Shown one piece after another: positions 16,804 through 25,780 of a stretch of 64,000 bases of DNA. Numbering within the stretch: position 1 is the first letter of the stretch; every line of letters starts with the position of its first letter. Source of the stretch: JAFGUF01 sp040883315 (GTDB taxonomy: Bacteria; Bacillota; Clostridia; Christensenellales; UMGS416); NCBI GenBank assembly GCA_040883315.1, contig JBFLKU010000011.1:310001-374000 (forward strand), read 5' to 3'. A program made the position numbers and the translations under genes. The notes beneath the pieces are model-generated. The model was not told where the DNA came from. It did not search any database and worked only from the letters and a program-made list of their open reading frames with translations.

Positions 16804-18345
16804 ATGACAAAGCCATTAACAACATTGATTATAATGGACGGCTTCGGAATAGCAAAGCCGGACAAATACAACGCAGTATCTGAGGCAAAAAAGCCAAATC
16901 TGGATAAAATATTTGCTGAATATCCAAACACAACAATAAAGTGCTTTGGAGAATATGTAGGGCTGCCCGAAGGGCAAATGGGCAACAGCGAAGTAGGGCA
17001 TCTGAATTTAGGTGCAGGCAGAATAATATATCAGCCGCTAACCAGAATAACAAAGGCAATTAAAGATGGCGAATTTTTTGAAAACCCAGCATTGGTATCA
17101 GCAATGGACAATGCTGTGAGAAACAATTCTGCACTTCATCTTTTGGGTTTGGTATCAGACGGCGGAGTTCACTCGCACAATGATCACCTTTTGGCGTGCG
17201 TACAGATGGCGAAAAAATTTGGTATAAAGGATGTCTTTGTACACTGTTTTATGGATGGACGTGACGTACCGCCTACATCTGGATTAGAATTCATAAAAGA
17301 GCTGGAAGGCAATCTGAGCGAAATAGGACTAGGAAAAATAGCCACTATATCCGGGCGTTTTTATGCTATGGATAGAGATAATATCTGGGAAAGAGTTTCT
17401 CTTGCCTATTCTGCAATAGCAGACGGCGAAGGAGTGACAGCAAACAGTCCTGTAGAAGCTATGCAGCAATCATATGACAAAGGCGAAAATGACGAATTTG
17501 TATTGCCTACTGTTATACTAGACGGCGGCAAACCAACAGGAGTGACATGCGATAAAGATTCGGTGATATTCTACAATTTCCGTCCTGATAGAGCAAGACA
17601 GCTGACAAACAGCTTTATTACAAAAGATTTTGACGGGTTTGAACGCAAAAAGGGATATTTGGATTTAGCCTTTGTAACTATGACAGTATATGACGCTACA
17701 TTTGATGTACCTGTTGCATACACTGCGCAGACATTTAAAAACACATTAGGCGAATACGCAGCTAGCTTAGGGCTGAAACAGCTGCGCATAGCAGAAACAC
17801 AAAAGTATGCACATGTTACGTATTTTTTCAATGGCGGCATAGAAGTGCCAAACAAGTATGAAGACAGAATACTAATTCCTTCTCCAAAGATAGCCACATT
17901 TGATATGAAGCCTGAAATGAGTGCATATGAGGTGACAGAGGCTGTGCTGGAGCAGATAGAAGAAGAAAAATATGATATGATAATCATCAACTTTGCCAAC
18001 TGCGACATGGTGGGGCACACAGGAGTGCTGCAGGCAGCTATTGACGCGGTGGAAGCTGTGGACGAATGCGTGGGCAAGGTGGTGACTGCAGTGAAATCCA
18101 AGGGCGGCAAGCTGATTATAACTGCTGACCACGGAAATGCAGAAAAAATGTGGGACTACGAAGAAGGCGGCCCATACACCGCCCATACAGTGGACAATCC
18201 AGTTCCTCTTATCATAGTAGATGACGATGACAAGAATATGGAACTATATGATGATGGAAAGCTGGCAGACGTAGTGCCAACAATGCTGACGATGATGGGA
18301 ATAGACATACCCGAAGAGATGACAGGAAAGTCATTGATTAAATAA
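16804..18345 (+). CDS. gpmI: 2,3-bisphosphoglycerate-independent phosphoglycerate mutase
   Basis: This 513-residue Mn2+-dependent enzyme of the alkaline phosphatase superfamily interconverts 3- and 2-phosphoglycerate. It has I-I-M-D-G-F-G near the start, the catalytic serine in Q-M-G-N-S-E-V-G-H, F-M-D-G-R-D-V-P-P, and C-terminal metal ligands in N-C-D-M-V-G-H-T and T-A-D-H-G-N-A-E. ATG 16804, one base after the tpiA stop, gives the usual N-terminus M-T-K-P-L; ATG 16792 is an alternative overlapping tpiA. No strong Shine-Dalgarno is present, so coupling to tpiA is likely. Spore-formers commonly use this pH-sensitive isoform. Confidence 0.96.
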   Translation: MTKPLTTLIIMDGFGIAKPDKYNAVSEAKKPNLDKIFAEYPNTTIKCFGEYVGLPEGQMGNSEVGHLNLGAGRIIYQPLTRITKAIKDGEFFENPALVSAMDNAVRNNSALHLLGLVSDGGVHSHNDHLLACVQMAKKFGIKDVFVHCFMDGRDVPPTSGLEFIKELEGNLSEIGLGKIATISGRFYAMDRDNIWERVSLAYSAIADGEGVTANSPVEAMQQSYDKGENDEFVLPTVILDGGKPTGVTCDKDSVIFYNFRPDRARQLTNSFITKDFDGFERKKGYLDLAFVTMTVYDATFDVPVAYTAQTFKNTLGEYAASLGLKQLRIAETQKYAHVTYFFNGGIEVPNKYEDRILIPSPKIATFDMKPEMSAYEVTEAVLEQIEEEKYDMIIINFANCDMVGHTGVLQAAIDAVEAVDECVGKVVTAVKSKGGKLIITADHGNAEKMWDYEEGGPYTAHTVDNPVPLIIVDDDDKNMELYDDGKLADVVPTMLTMMGIDIPEEMTGKSLIK

Positions 18346-18356
18346 TAATTGATATA

Positions 18357-18388
18357 AGAGGCTATTGAATATTCGATAGTCTCTTTTT
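18357..18388 (+). terminator. Terminator of the pgk-tpiA-gpmI operon
   Basis: Arms AGAGGCTAT and GATAGTCTCT (with a G-T pair) are followed by TTTTT, 11 bases after the gpmI stop. Confidence 0.75.
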
Positions 18389-18411
18389 AATAAATTTACT
18401 ATGGAGAGAAT

Positions 18412-18888
18412 ATGAAGAAGCGCCTGAATGATGTTTTATTGAAGATCGGGAAAAGACTGAATGATACTGATGCTGTCTGGGCGGTGGGAGCATCACTGCT
18501 GCTGCACCAGTATGGACTATGCGAAAGTCCCCATGATATCGATATTTTTGTCAGGATGCAGGACATTGGTAAAGTAAAGGAAGCAATGGATTTGCTGGCA
18601 GAACCGAAAAAGCAGGAGAAAAGCAGCACATATTAATCTGAGTATTTTTTTAAATATAGAGTAGATGAAATAGATATAGATGTGATAGCAGGATACAGTA
18701 TTATTTTGAAAGACAGTAAATACAAATATAATTTTGATGAAAACTCCATAGGAGAATTTATCGATTTTAATGTTATAAAGATTCCTTTTTGCTCATTAAA
18801 AGACTGGGAAAATCTATACTCGATTATGCCGAAAGGTGAAAAGAAAGCGGAGCTAATTAGGGAGTATTTAAAAAACAGGAAAAGATAA
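18412..18888 (+). pseudogene. Nucleotidyltransferase-fold protein interrupted by a stop
   Basis: One continuous frame of about 158 codons is broken only by TAA at 18634-18636. The first part (74 residues, ATG 18412 with GGAGAG upstream) carries a nucleotidyltransferase-like motif: V-G-A-S-L-L-L-H-Q-Y-G-L, then H-D-I-D-I-F-V. After the stop the same frame continues with E-I-D-I-D-V-I-A-G-Y, the expected third acidic strand, and runs to TAA at 18886-18888. The second half has no start with a ribosome binding site. This is either a recent nonsense mutation, a sequencing error, or (less likely) readthrough. Its intact relatives resemble MNT/AbiEii-type domains of unknown substrate. Confidence 0.75.
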
Positions 18889-18951
18889 CTACATTATTTA
18901 GAAAGTTCGGGTTGTATAGTTTTATTATAGTACAATGCTGCTATACGCTGA

Positions 18952-19383
18952 CTAAAATATTTTTATATAATTTTTTTGAATTTTTCTCAGTCTATATCCA
19001 CATTTTTCGTAGAACTTGTGAGCCTCTTCCCTATTAAGACCGGAGACCAGACGCACACCAGCACAGTTTTCCTCTTTTGACCATTTTTCCACTTCACTAA
19101 GAAGCATTTTGCCTAGACCTTTTCCCCGATAGCTGCCATCCACTGCAATTGCCATAATGTTTTTTTGCGGATCAAAATATGTACCCTCGTAGTCACAGGC
19201 ATGCACATAGCCAACCACTAGATTATTATCACATACTACAAATATTCTATCGCTGCTCTTTAGCAGTATTTTTTTTATTTGTTCTTGGGTTTTTGCTGTT
19301 GGGTATTCATAGCCGAATTCATTTTTATTTATGAGTGCTATTCTTTGGGCGTCATCAGCATTAGCCATCCTGATTAAAAACAT
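18952..19383 (-). CDS. GNAT family N-acetyltransferase
   Basis: This 143-residue protein has the GNAT fold. It shows a beta-strand with I-M-A-I-A-V-D, the acetyl-CoA pyrophosphate loop R-G-K-G-L-G-K-M-L, and the C-terminal N-R-E-E-A-H-K-F-Y-E-K-C-G-Y typical of the family. The acceptor substrate is unknown. It is the third gene of a minus-strand unit with the MATE and antiporter genes, 15 bases after the antiporter. Confidence 0.88.
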   Translation of the reverse strand: MFLIRMANADDAQRIALINKNEFGYEYPTAKTQEQIKKILLKSSDRIFVVCDNNLVVGYVHACDYEGTYFDPQKNIMAIAVDGSYRGKGLGKMLLSEVEKWSKEENCAGVRLVSGLNREEAHKFYEKCGYRLRKIQKNYIKIF

Positions 19384-19398
19384 AAATATCTCCTTTAC

Positions 19399-20571
19399 TC
19401 AATGATGTAGATTTTTCTTTAATGTATCTATTAGCAGTGCACCGATTGGAGCAGTTATAATTATTGATAAAACAGCTACAGAAAGAATGATATTTCCGCT
19501 TGCCAGCCCTGCTGCTAGGGGTATAGTGCCTATTGCGGCCTGTACTGTTGCCTTTGGCGTGTACGCTACCATGCAGAAAAGCCTTTCTTTTTTGTTAAGA
19601 TGGCTTCCGGATACGCTTATGGCTACACCGAGCATTCTGGCAGTAAGTGAGCATGCGAGCAGCAATACTGCAAAAACAGACACAATTTTAAGTACTGATA
19701 GATCTACAGCAGCACCAACCAAAACAAACAATATTATTTCGGCTGCAATCCATAGCTTTGAAAGCTTGCTGGATAGCCTGCCTGCAAGTTCAGGAATCTG
19801 CTTTAGTATCGTCATGCCTACAAACATGGCACCAAGCAGGGCTGAAAACGGCAGATAGCTTTCGGTGATGGATTCTAATGCTACAAGCAGGATGGAGATG
19901 GAAAGCAGTATAATAATTTTAGATGAATCTCTGATATGAAAACGCTTGAAAAGATACGACAGCAAATACCCTATCAGCACTCCGAATGCTGCACCCAATA
20001 GTATGCTCAAAGGAGCCTTGAAGAAATCGAATGTTGTCACACTTCCGCCTAGAGCTATTCTCATAAGGGTGAAAAAGATAATTATAACAAATATATCGTC
20101 TACAGATGCGCCTGCCATTATTAGCTGAGGGATGTTTTTGTATTTGCCGTATCCGTCTTTCATCAGCTTTAACATGCGGGGGACTACCACCGCAGGAGAC
20201 ACTGCCGCTACCACAGCCCCCATAATGCCGGCATCCAGATATGAGATATCAAAAAGCAGTGGAGCCACTATGACTATTGCTGCAATTTCCAGCAAAGCAG
20301 GGACAAAGCACAGAAGCACAGCTGGTCTGCCGACCTGCTTGAGGTCTTTTAAGTCTAATGCAAGTCCTGCACGCAAAAGTATAATAATAAGGGCAAATTT
20401 TCTTAAATCAGCAGATATAAGCAGGATATTTTCATCTAGTAGATTGAGTGCAAATGGACCTACTATAATCCCTGTGATAAGCATGCCTAGTAAAGAGGGC
20501 AGATTTATCTTTTGAAAAACTAAACCAAGAAGGTATCCGAAAATTAAAATTAGACCTAAACTTGTAAGCAT
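19399..20571 (-). CDS. Cation:proton antiporter (CPA family)
   Basis: This 390-residue protein is almost entirely hydrophobic, with about 11-12 transmembrane helices. Conserved stretches include L-L-G-M-L-I-T-G-I-I-V-G-P, A-G-L-A-L-D-L, S-P-A-V-V-V-P, and the buried acidic pair A-S-V-D-D-I-F in the ion-binding core. This fits sodium (or potassium)/proton exchangers of the NhaP/Kef type, without a C-terminal regulatory domain. It lies 12 bases after the MATE gene and probably shares its transcript. Confidence 0.85.
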   Translation of the reverse strand: MLTSLGLILIFGYLLGLVFQKINLPSLLGMLITGIIVGPFALNLLDENILLISADLRKFALIIILLRAGLALDLKDLKQVGRPAVLLCFVPALLEIAAIVIVAPLLFDISYLDAGIMGAVVAAVSPAVVVPRMLKLMKDGYGKYKNIPQLIMAGASVDDIFVIIIFFTLMRIALGGSVTTFDFFKAPLSILLGAAFGVLIGYLLSYLFKRFHIRDSSKIIILLSISILLVALESITESYLPFSALLGAMFVGMTILKQIPELAGRLSSKLSKLWIAAEIILFVLVGAAVDLSVLKIVSVFAVLLLACSLTARMLGVAISVSGSHLNKKERLFCMVAYTPKATVQAAIGTIPLAAGLASGNIILSVAVLSIIITAPIGALLIDTLKKNLHH

Positions 20572-20583
20572 TATTACTCCTTA

Positions 20584-21945
20584 TCAGTGTGTTAAAGGAT
20601 TTAGCCAATTTCTTTTTTTGTATACATATATGCAGACAAAGAATTTAACAAAATGTTCTGTTCCGCTCATAAAGTAGATATATTCAAATGGCAGCTTTAG
20701 CACAAAAGCACCAAGAGCTACAAATGGAATGCCTATAAACCAAACTGTGACACCATCTAGTATCATGCCTATTTTTGGTGTGCCAGCAGGACGGAAAACG
20801 CCGACTATTGCTATATATGACATTATAAAGAATGGAAAGATTATTGAAAATAGTCGTATAATCTTTACTGCCATATTAAAGGTATATTCTGTCTCAGGAT
20901 TCATCAGGTTTACTAGCCTAGGGGCGAAGACAAACAGCGTTGATGCAACTAAAACGGCAAATATTATCGTGTATTTTATATAGGATTTGCCGAATTCATA
21001 CGCCTTGTTCAGCTCTCCTCTGCCTACCAGTTTTCCTATAATTACGCCGCAAGCAGAGCATAGACCTATGAAGAAAGTAAATGTAATTTGATCAAATGCA
21101 GAAAATATAGTATATGCTGCAAAATTGGATGTGCCCTGCCAGCTGAGGATAACCACATAGATAGAAACACCAACACCCCAGATCAGCTCGTTGCTTAGGG
21201 TAGGAATGGCAGTTTTATAAAACTTTTTCACAAATTCTTTATTTTTTGGCAGGAGTTCCTGCATTTTTGCATTTGCTATGTTGTCTTGTTTTTTGCATAT
21301 AATTATGTAAAGAATGGTCTGCACGGTAGCAGCCGTTACAGTGGCTATAGCTGCACCTCTCACCCACAGTCTAGGAGCACCAAAGTGCCCGAATATGAGG
21401 ACATAATTCAAGAATGTATTTACTCCTACGCTGACAAATGAAACAAAAAGCGGAACCATAACATTTGCCGTGGAGCGCAAAAGCAAAGAATAGGCAAATG
21501 CAATAGACATAGGTATAAAGGAAAGCCCCGCAATGCGTATGTAGTTTGCCCCGATTGCAACTACATATATATCAGATGTGAATAAAGACATTATGCTTTT
21601 GGGAAAAAGCAGGCAAAAAACAGATGCCAATATGCCTACGATTAGCAGATTGGACATGCCTAGCCCAAATGCCTGATGTATACTCTTTTTGTCGTTTACT
21701 CCCCAGTATTGGGAGGACAAAACCATCATACCGGAGCTTAAACCGAACATTATTATATTGATAAGAAAGAAAAATCTGCCGGTGACCCCTACGGCAGTGG
21801 TGGGAGCATCCCCTAGAGACACTATAAAGCCCGTATCTACCAGATGCAGGCTTGCCGTCAAAAGCTGCTGCAAAGCTATTGGAACAGCGATTTTTATTAT
21901 ATTAATAAATGAAGTCTCATTATTTGAATTATAGGATGCAGTCAT
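20584..21945 (-). CDS. MATE family efflux transporter
   Basis: This 453-residue polytopic protein has twelve predicted helices in two homologous halves, as in multidrug and toxic compound extrusion transporters. Recognisable pieces are I-A-V-P-I-A-L-Q-Q-L-L, V-D-T-G-F-I and S-S-Q-Y-W-G-V-N-D in the first helices. It would couple drug or metabolite export to Na+ or H+ entry. No Shine-Dalgarno precedes the ATG, and a likely -10 lies only 7 bases before it, so the mRNA may be leaderless. It heads a three-gene unit with an antiporter and a GNAT. Confidence 0.88.
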   Translation of the reverse strand: MTASYNSNNETSFINIIKIAVPIALQQLLTASLHLVDTGFIVSLGDAPTTAVGVTGRFFFLINIIMFGLSSGMMVLSSQYWGVNDKKSIHQAFGLGMSNLLIVGILASVFCLLFPKSIMSLFTSDIYVVAIGANYIRIAGLSFIPMSIAFAYSLLLRSTANVMVPLFVSFVSVGVNTFLNYVLIFGHFGAPRLWVRGAAIATVTAATVQTILYIIICKKQDNIANAKMQELLPKNKEFVKKFYKTAIPTLSNELIWGVGVSIYVVILSWQGTSNFAAYTIFSAFDQITFTFFIGLCSACGVIIGKLVGRGELNKAYEFGKSYIKYTIIFAVLVASTLFVFAPRLVNLMNPETEYTFNMAVKIIRLFSIIFPFFIMSYIAIVGVFRPAGTPKIGMILDGVTVWFIGIPFVALGAFVLKLPFEYIYFMSGTEHFVKFFVCIYVYKKRNWLNPLTH

Positions 21946-21952
21946 AAAAACT

Positions 21953-21981
21953 ATATTACTCTATATAAGGACAAAAATCAA
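21953..21981 (-). promoter_or_regulatory. Promoter of the MATE operon, abutting the start codon
   Basis: On the minus strand TTGATT (21976-21981) and TAATAT (21953-21958) have a 17-base spacer. The ATG begins 8 bases after the -10, at the expected transcription start. Confidence 0.5.
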
Positions 21982-21986
21982 TAATA

Positions 21987-22015
21987 TTGAAGGGCAAATA
22001 TATATGTGATATACT
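21987..22015 (+). promoter_or_regulatory. Promoter of the small membrane protein/C39 protease unit
   Basis: TTGAAG at 21987-21992 and TATACT at 22010-22015 are separated by 17 bases; the first gene starts at 22048. Confidence 0.6.
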
Positions 22016-22047
22016 CAATAAAAAGAATTGAAAAAGGAGGAAGACAT

Positions 22048-22281
22048 ATGAAAAAAGCACTTCCTACAATAATAATTACTATAATCTTTTTATTTGTCAT
22101 TGGTGCATACGCATATGGTGTTATAAAAATAATGTCGGAAGAGATGACAATAGAGACGTTGTTGATTCCATTCATTATCCTCGGCGTATTTAGCGTGCTG
22201 GCTATACTTGTTATTTTTGTACTTATTAAGCGAGTAAAAGCCATAAAAGAGGAGGAAAAAGAAAACCTTGATGACTATTAG
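22048..22281 (+). CDS. Small two-helix membrane protein
   Basis: This 77-residue protein has two hydrophobic helices (about 5-24 and 36-58), a short acidic loop between them and a charged C-terminus (K-A-I-K-E-E-E-K-E-N-L-D-D-Y). It is not recognised as a named family. ATG 22048 follows AAAGGAGGAAG, a strong site; a longer frame from 22006 lacks one. The last codons overlap the start of the C39-like protease gene, so the two products are probably made together. Confidence 0.72.
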   Translation: MKKALPTIIITIIFLFVIGAYAYGVIKIMSEEMTIETLLIPFIILGVFSVLAILVIFVLIKRVKAIKEEEKENLDDY

Positions 22282-22903
22282 AAAAGTCATAAAAAATAAA
22301 GTTTTAATGGCTATTATAATAGTTTTGATTATTGCTAGCGCAGTGATGATGCTTCCGGAGATAGAGGGACAGTATATAAAAAGATTTGGCATTGAAATAT
22401 CGCCCAAAATAGAGATAGCCCCTATTTATGATTCGGTGTATATGCAGACAGATGACAGATGGAAAGATGAGCATTTGGCACAGACAGACTACACCTTGGC
22501 ACAGCAGGGGTGCCTGACATGCGTTATCGCCATGGATTTATGCTACTATGGATATGAAGTGAATCCAACGGATGTGAACGATAAGCTGATTTCAGCAGAT
22601 GCATATACAGATGACGGATTGCTGATTTGGTATAAAATCAATGATGCATATGAAGACATAGAATATGATTATAAAAAGAACTTTAAAAGTGGAACAATCG
22701 ATGAGGATTTAGAAAATGGACTCTTGCCCATTGTGAAGGTGAGATACAAAAAGACAGGAATATTTCACTGGGTTCTGATAGTGGGAGCACAGGAAAGTGA
22801 TTACCTGATTTTAGATCCTTTGGAAAAGAGCCAAGGGCCTATACCATTGAGTACCCACGGGAAGGTGTATGCCTACAGGGTATTAAGAAAAACGAGTAAT
22901 TAA
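22271..22903 (+). CDS. Membrane-anchored C39-like cysteine peptidase
   Basis: This 210-residue protein has one N-terminal hydrophobic anchor (about 8-28) and an extracytoplasmic papain-like domain resembling peptidase C39-like proteins. The catalytic cysteine is predicted at about 81 in Q-Q-G-C-L-T-C, which aligns with the C-G-P-T-S motif of the family. The histidine lies in F-H-W-V-L-I-V-G and the third residue in L-I-L-D-P-L. The triad looks intact. The substrate is unknown. ATG 22271 overlaps the preceding gene by 11 bases; TTG 22268 is an alternative. Confidence 0.75.
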   Translation: MTIRKVIKNKVLMAIIIVLIIASAVMMLPEIEGQYIKRFGIEISPKIEIAPIYDSVYMQTDDRWKDEHLAQTDYTLAQQGCLTCVIAMDLCYYGYEVNPTDVNDKLISADAYTDDGLLIWYKINDAYEDIEYDYKKNFKSGTIDEDLENGLLPIVKVRYKKTGIFHWVLIVGAQESDYLILDPLEKSQGPIPLSTHGKVYAYRVLRKTSN

Positions 22904-22930
22904 AAAAGGACTGTGAAAAACAGTCCTTTT
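22902..22930. terminator. Bidirectional terminator
   Basis: Arms AAAAGGACTGT and ACAGTCCTTTT enclose a short A-rich loop. The hairpin serves the plus-strand C39 gene and the convergent FucI-like gene. Confidence 0.8.
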
Positions 22931-22950
22931 AGTATGCAATAAATAATATG

Positions 22951-24435
22951 CTATTTTACGAAAGGATTTTCGTTTTTATAAAGCATACCCTTTGGCTGGT
23001 TGAATGCAATGTCATCTACGCCTAGCATTTTTAGTGCGGAGAACAATATGCTGCCTACCTGAGCAAATGCTACGCCGCCGTGGTGAGGATAGCGTCCCTC
23101 AATCAAAACGTGACGATAAAATCTTTTCATTTCAGGTATTGCGAATATTCCGATGCCTCCGAATGACTTGGTGGCAACTGGCAGTATTTCGCCTTCTGCA
23201 ATATAGCTTTTCAACTGACCTTCTGCATTTGATTGCAGTCTGAAGAATGTGATGTCGCCGGGCTTAATATCCCCTTCTAATGTTCCGCGAGTGATATCTG
23301 GCTCTTTGTCCGGCTCTAGAAGAGAGTGCATTATCTTTTGATACTTCATTTCAGGCTTTACAACGTGGCATGCAGGAGTGTTTCCGCAGTGGAAAGCCAT
23401 GAATACATCGTGTTTTGTATAATCAAACTTGCCCTTTATTTCGCTTTCATACATATCATATGGCACTGTGTTGTTTATATCCAATAAAGTTGGAGGAATC
23501 TCTGTGGCACATGCAATGATATATTCTGATAGTGCACCATATAAATCCACTTCACAGGAAACTGGCAACAGATTGGATGTTAGGCGAGAATTTACATAGC
23601 ATGGCACAAATCCAAATTCTGTTTGGAATGCAGGCCAGCATTTTGCGCCTACTGCCACGTAGTTGCTTGCACCTTTATTGTTTTCTATCCAGTCCAGCAA
23701 TGTTACCTCATATTGTGCCAGCTTCTCCAGTATGCCAGGCATCTTGTTGCCGGAGCCTAGCTCATTTGCCATATCTGCCATCACGTCTTTTATGCGAGTA
23801 TCGCCTTCGTGGGCTTTGTATGAAGCATATAAATCAAGCTCAGAGTTTTCTTGAACCTCTACGCCTAAGTCATAGAATGGCTTGATAGGTGCATTGCATG
23901 CGAAGAAGTCGAATGGCCTTGGACCAAATCCAATTATTTTCAATGATTTTACGCCGATTACAACCCTTGCGATTGGAACAAATTCTGCCATCATGGCTGC
24001 CACTTCTGCTGCATCACCTACGGGATACTCCGGGATATATACCTTAAGGTTTTTCAATGCCACATTATAGCTGGCGTTCAGCATGCCGCAGTATGCATCA
24101 CCGCGAGCATCGTTGATGGTGTCTTTGCTTTCCTCGGCTGCACCTGCAAACATTACAGGACCATCGAATTTTTGTGCTATCATGGTTTCAGGGCCTTCTG
24201 GACCGAAATTGCCAAGATAAATACAAAGAGCATTTGCACCTAGGTCTTTAGCCTCAGCTAGTGCTTTCATAGCATCAACTTCGTTTTCTACTATAGTTGG
24301 GATCGTTATTACTTCACCACCCGCACCTTTGTATGCACTTACTACTGCATCTCTTCTCTTGTGAGACAGCTCCATGGGAAAGCAGTCACGACTAACGGCT
24401 ACTATGCCCAGTTTTACAACAGGAATATTATTCAT
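22951..24435 (-). CDS. L-fucose/L-arabinose isomerase family protein
   Basis: This 494-residue cytosolic protein has the FucI/AraA fold: an N-terminal Rossmann-like domain (K-L-G-I-V-A-V-S-R), a central domain with G-F-G-P-R-P-F-D, and a C-terminal domain with F-H-C-G-N-T-P and P-H-H-G-G-V-A-F. Expected metal-binding acidic and histidine residues are present in plausible places. Sugar specificity cannot be assigned. It is a single gene, with no kinase, aldolase or transporter beside it, so it may act on an unusual sugar or serve a non-catabolic role. GGAGGT precedes the ATG. Confidence 0.82.
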   Translation of the reverse strand: MNNIPVVKLGIVAVSRDCFPMELSHKRRDAVVSAYKGAGGEVITIPTIVENEVDAMKALAEAKDLGANALCIYLGNFGPEGPETMIAQKFDGPVMFAGAAEESKDTINDARGDAYCGMLNASYNVALKNLKVYIPEYPVGDAAEVAAMMAEFVPIARVVIGVKSLKIIGFGPRPFDFFACNAPIKPFYDLGVEVQENSELDLYASYKAHEGDTRIKDVMADMANELGSGNKMPGILEKLAQYEVTLLDWIENNKGASNYVAVGAKCWPAFQTEFGFVPCYVNSRLTSNLLPVSCEVDLYGALSEYIIACATEIPPTLLDINNTVPYDMYESEIKGKFDYTKHDVFMAFHCGNTPACHVVKPEMKYQKIMHSLLEPDKEPDITRGTLEGDIKPGDITFFRLQSNAEGQLKSYIAEGEILPVATKSFGGIGIFAIPEMKRFYRHVLIEGRYPHHGGVAFAQVGSILFSALKMLGVDDIAFNQPKGMLYKNENPFVK

Positions 24436-24464
24436 TTTTTACCTCCAAAAAATCTGCTGTATAC

Positions 24465-24493
24465 ATTTTAACATTGTATAGACACATTGTAAA
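24465..24493 (-). promoter_or_regulatory. Promoter with possible operator of the FucI-like gene
   Basis: On the minus strand TTTACA (24488-24493) and TAAAAT (24465-24470) are 17 bases apart. A TATACA-N9-TGTATA inverted repeat (about 24460-24481) covers the -10, and ACATTGT is repeated directly in the spacer. This would suit a repressor, but none is encoded nearby. Confidence 0.5.
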
Positions 24494-24603
24494 TGTGCCC
24501 GTGCACGATTTTTGTTGATTTTTTTATTAAGTTGCGTAATAATTTTATTTAATATTCCAAATACTTTTGATATAATCAAAAAATAGGAAGAAAGGGGCAA
24601 ATT

Positions 24604-25773
24604 ATGAAGAATAAAAAAATATTTTCTGCACTGCTATGTGCATATATAGGTATAATGATTTTGTTTTGTGTAATAGGCACTATTCCAACGGGAAACAACA
24701 CATGGGAGCAGGGAGCAACTGTCTATTATCCGTATAACAATACAGTTTTTCCTCATGGTTCTTTTCATATTTTGGGCAGCGTGTACTCAAAAGGTGAAGT
24801 GGACAGCATGGAGATACATATTGAACCAGGCAATGACATTATACCGATTACTAGAGAGAAAATATACTATAGAGATGAAGAAATATTGACCCTTTCAACT
24901 TTTGATATTCCAGTTAAATTAGATTTCGATGAATATGAAGCAACCATTGTAATAAATGATGCTATGGGAGAGCATGAGTATGACTCTGTGAATTTTAGCG
25001 TAGTGAAGATGGCGCTCTTTAGTGGCACAGGAAGCTTTCAAATGTTCTCGGCCCAGCATATATTAGCGCTGGCAGCAGTAATAATTGCATATTTAATTAT
25101 ATTGATGTACTTCAGAAAAAAACCAAATGAGAAAAGAAAAAAGACAATATATCTATTTATAGCAGCATGTATCGTGCTGTGCGATTTTGCGGTGAAATTA
25201 TGGCTTCTAAAAAACCAAGCATTTAAAGTGAGCTATGATGCATTTTTGCATATGTGCGATATTTCCGGTCCTTTGCTAATAATCCTATTTTTTATGGAAG
25301 AGAGCCAAAGGAGGCAAAAGCTTTTCAGCCTTATGATTATATGGGGGCTTCTAGGGGCATCTATGGCACTACTGACGCCGGAGATGAGAGGGAATGTATT
25401 CCCTAGTCTATATTTTATGACTTTCTTTATAAAGCACGGAGCAATAGTAATAGGCGTATTAATTGTGGGAGTTATGGAGAAGTATTCGCCTAAATTCAAG
25501 CATCTGCCTATAGTTCTGGCTGTCAGCGGAATAATTGTGGCTATAATATACGGAATAAATCAGCTGATAGTATTTTTGCCGCCTTTTGAAGCAGGAAACT
25601 ATATGTTCCTCAGCTATCCGCCTACAGGAGGCTCAGCAATAGATATTCTGGTACAGATATTTGGTCCGTCGCCATATTATATAATCGGCATGGGTGTGTT
25701 GGCAGTGGTTCTTTACACATTTGTGTGGGCAATCTATTGGATGGCAGGAAAGATGAAAAAGAAAAGCAAATAG
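24604..25773 (+). CDS. YwaF-like integral membrane protein with extracytoplasmic domain
   Basis: This 389-residue protein has an N-terminal helix (about 8-26), a 115-residue beta-rich extracytoplasmic domain (about 30-145), and then six or seven helices. The membrane part resembles the YwaF/TMEM164-like family: F-S-A-Q-H-I-L-A-L at its start, L-H-M-C-D-I-S-G at the second conserved helix, and F-F-I-K-H-G-A-I-V. The extra N-terminal domain is not part of the usual short YwaF. Function is unknown. ATG 24604 follows GAAAGGGG. It is monocistronic. Confidence 0.68.
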   Translation: MKNKKIFSALLCAYIGIMILFCVIGTIPTGNNTWEQGATVYYPYNNTVFPHGSFHILGSVYSKGEVDSMEIHIEPGNDIIPITREKIYYRDEEILTLSTFDIPVKLDFDEYEATIVINDAMGEHEYDSVNFSVVKMALFSGTGSFQMFSAQHILALAAVIIAYLIILMYFRKKPNEKRKKTIYLFIAACIVLCDFAVKLWLLKNQAFKVSYDAFLHMCDISGPLLIILFFMEESQRRQKLFSLMIIWGLLGASMALLTPEMRGNVFPSLYFMTFFIKHGAIVIGVLIVGVMEKYSPKFKHLPIVLAVSGIIVAIIYGINQLIVFLPPFEAGNYMFLSYPPTGGSAIDILVQIFGPSPYYIIGMGVLAVVLYTFVWAIYWMAGKMKKKSK

Positions 25774-25780
25774 GACAAAC

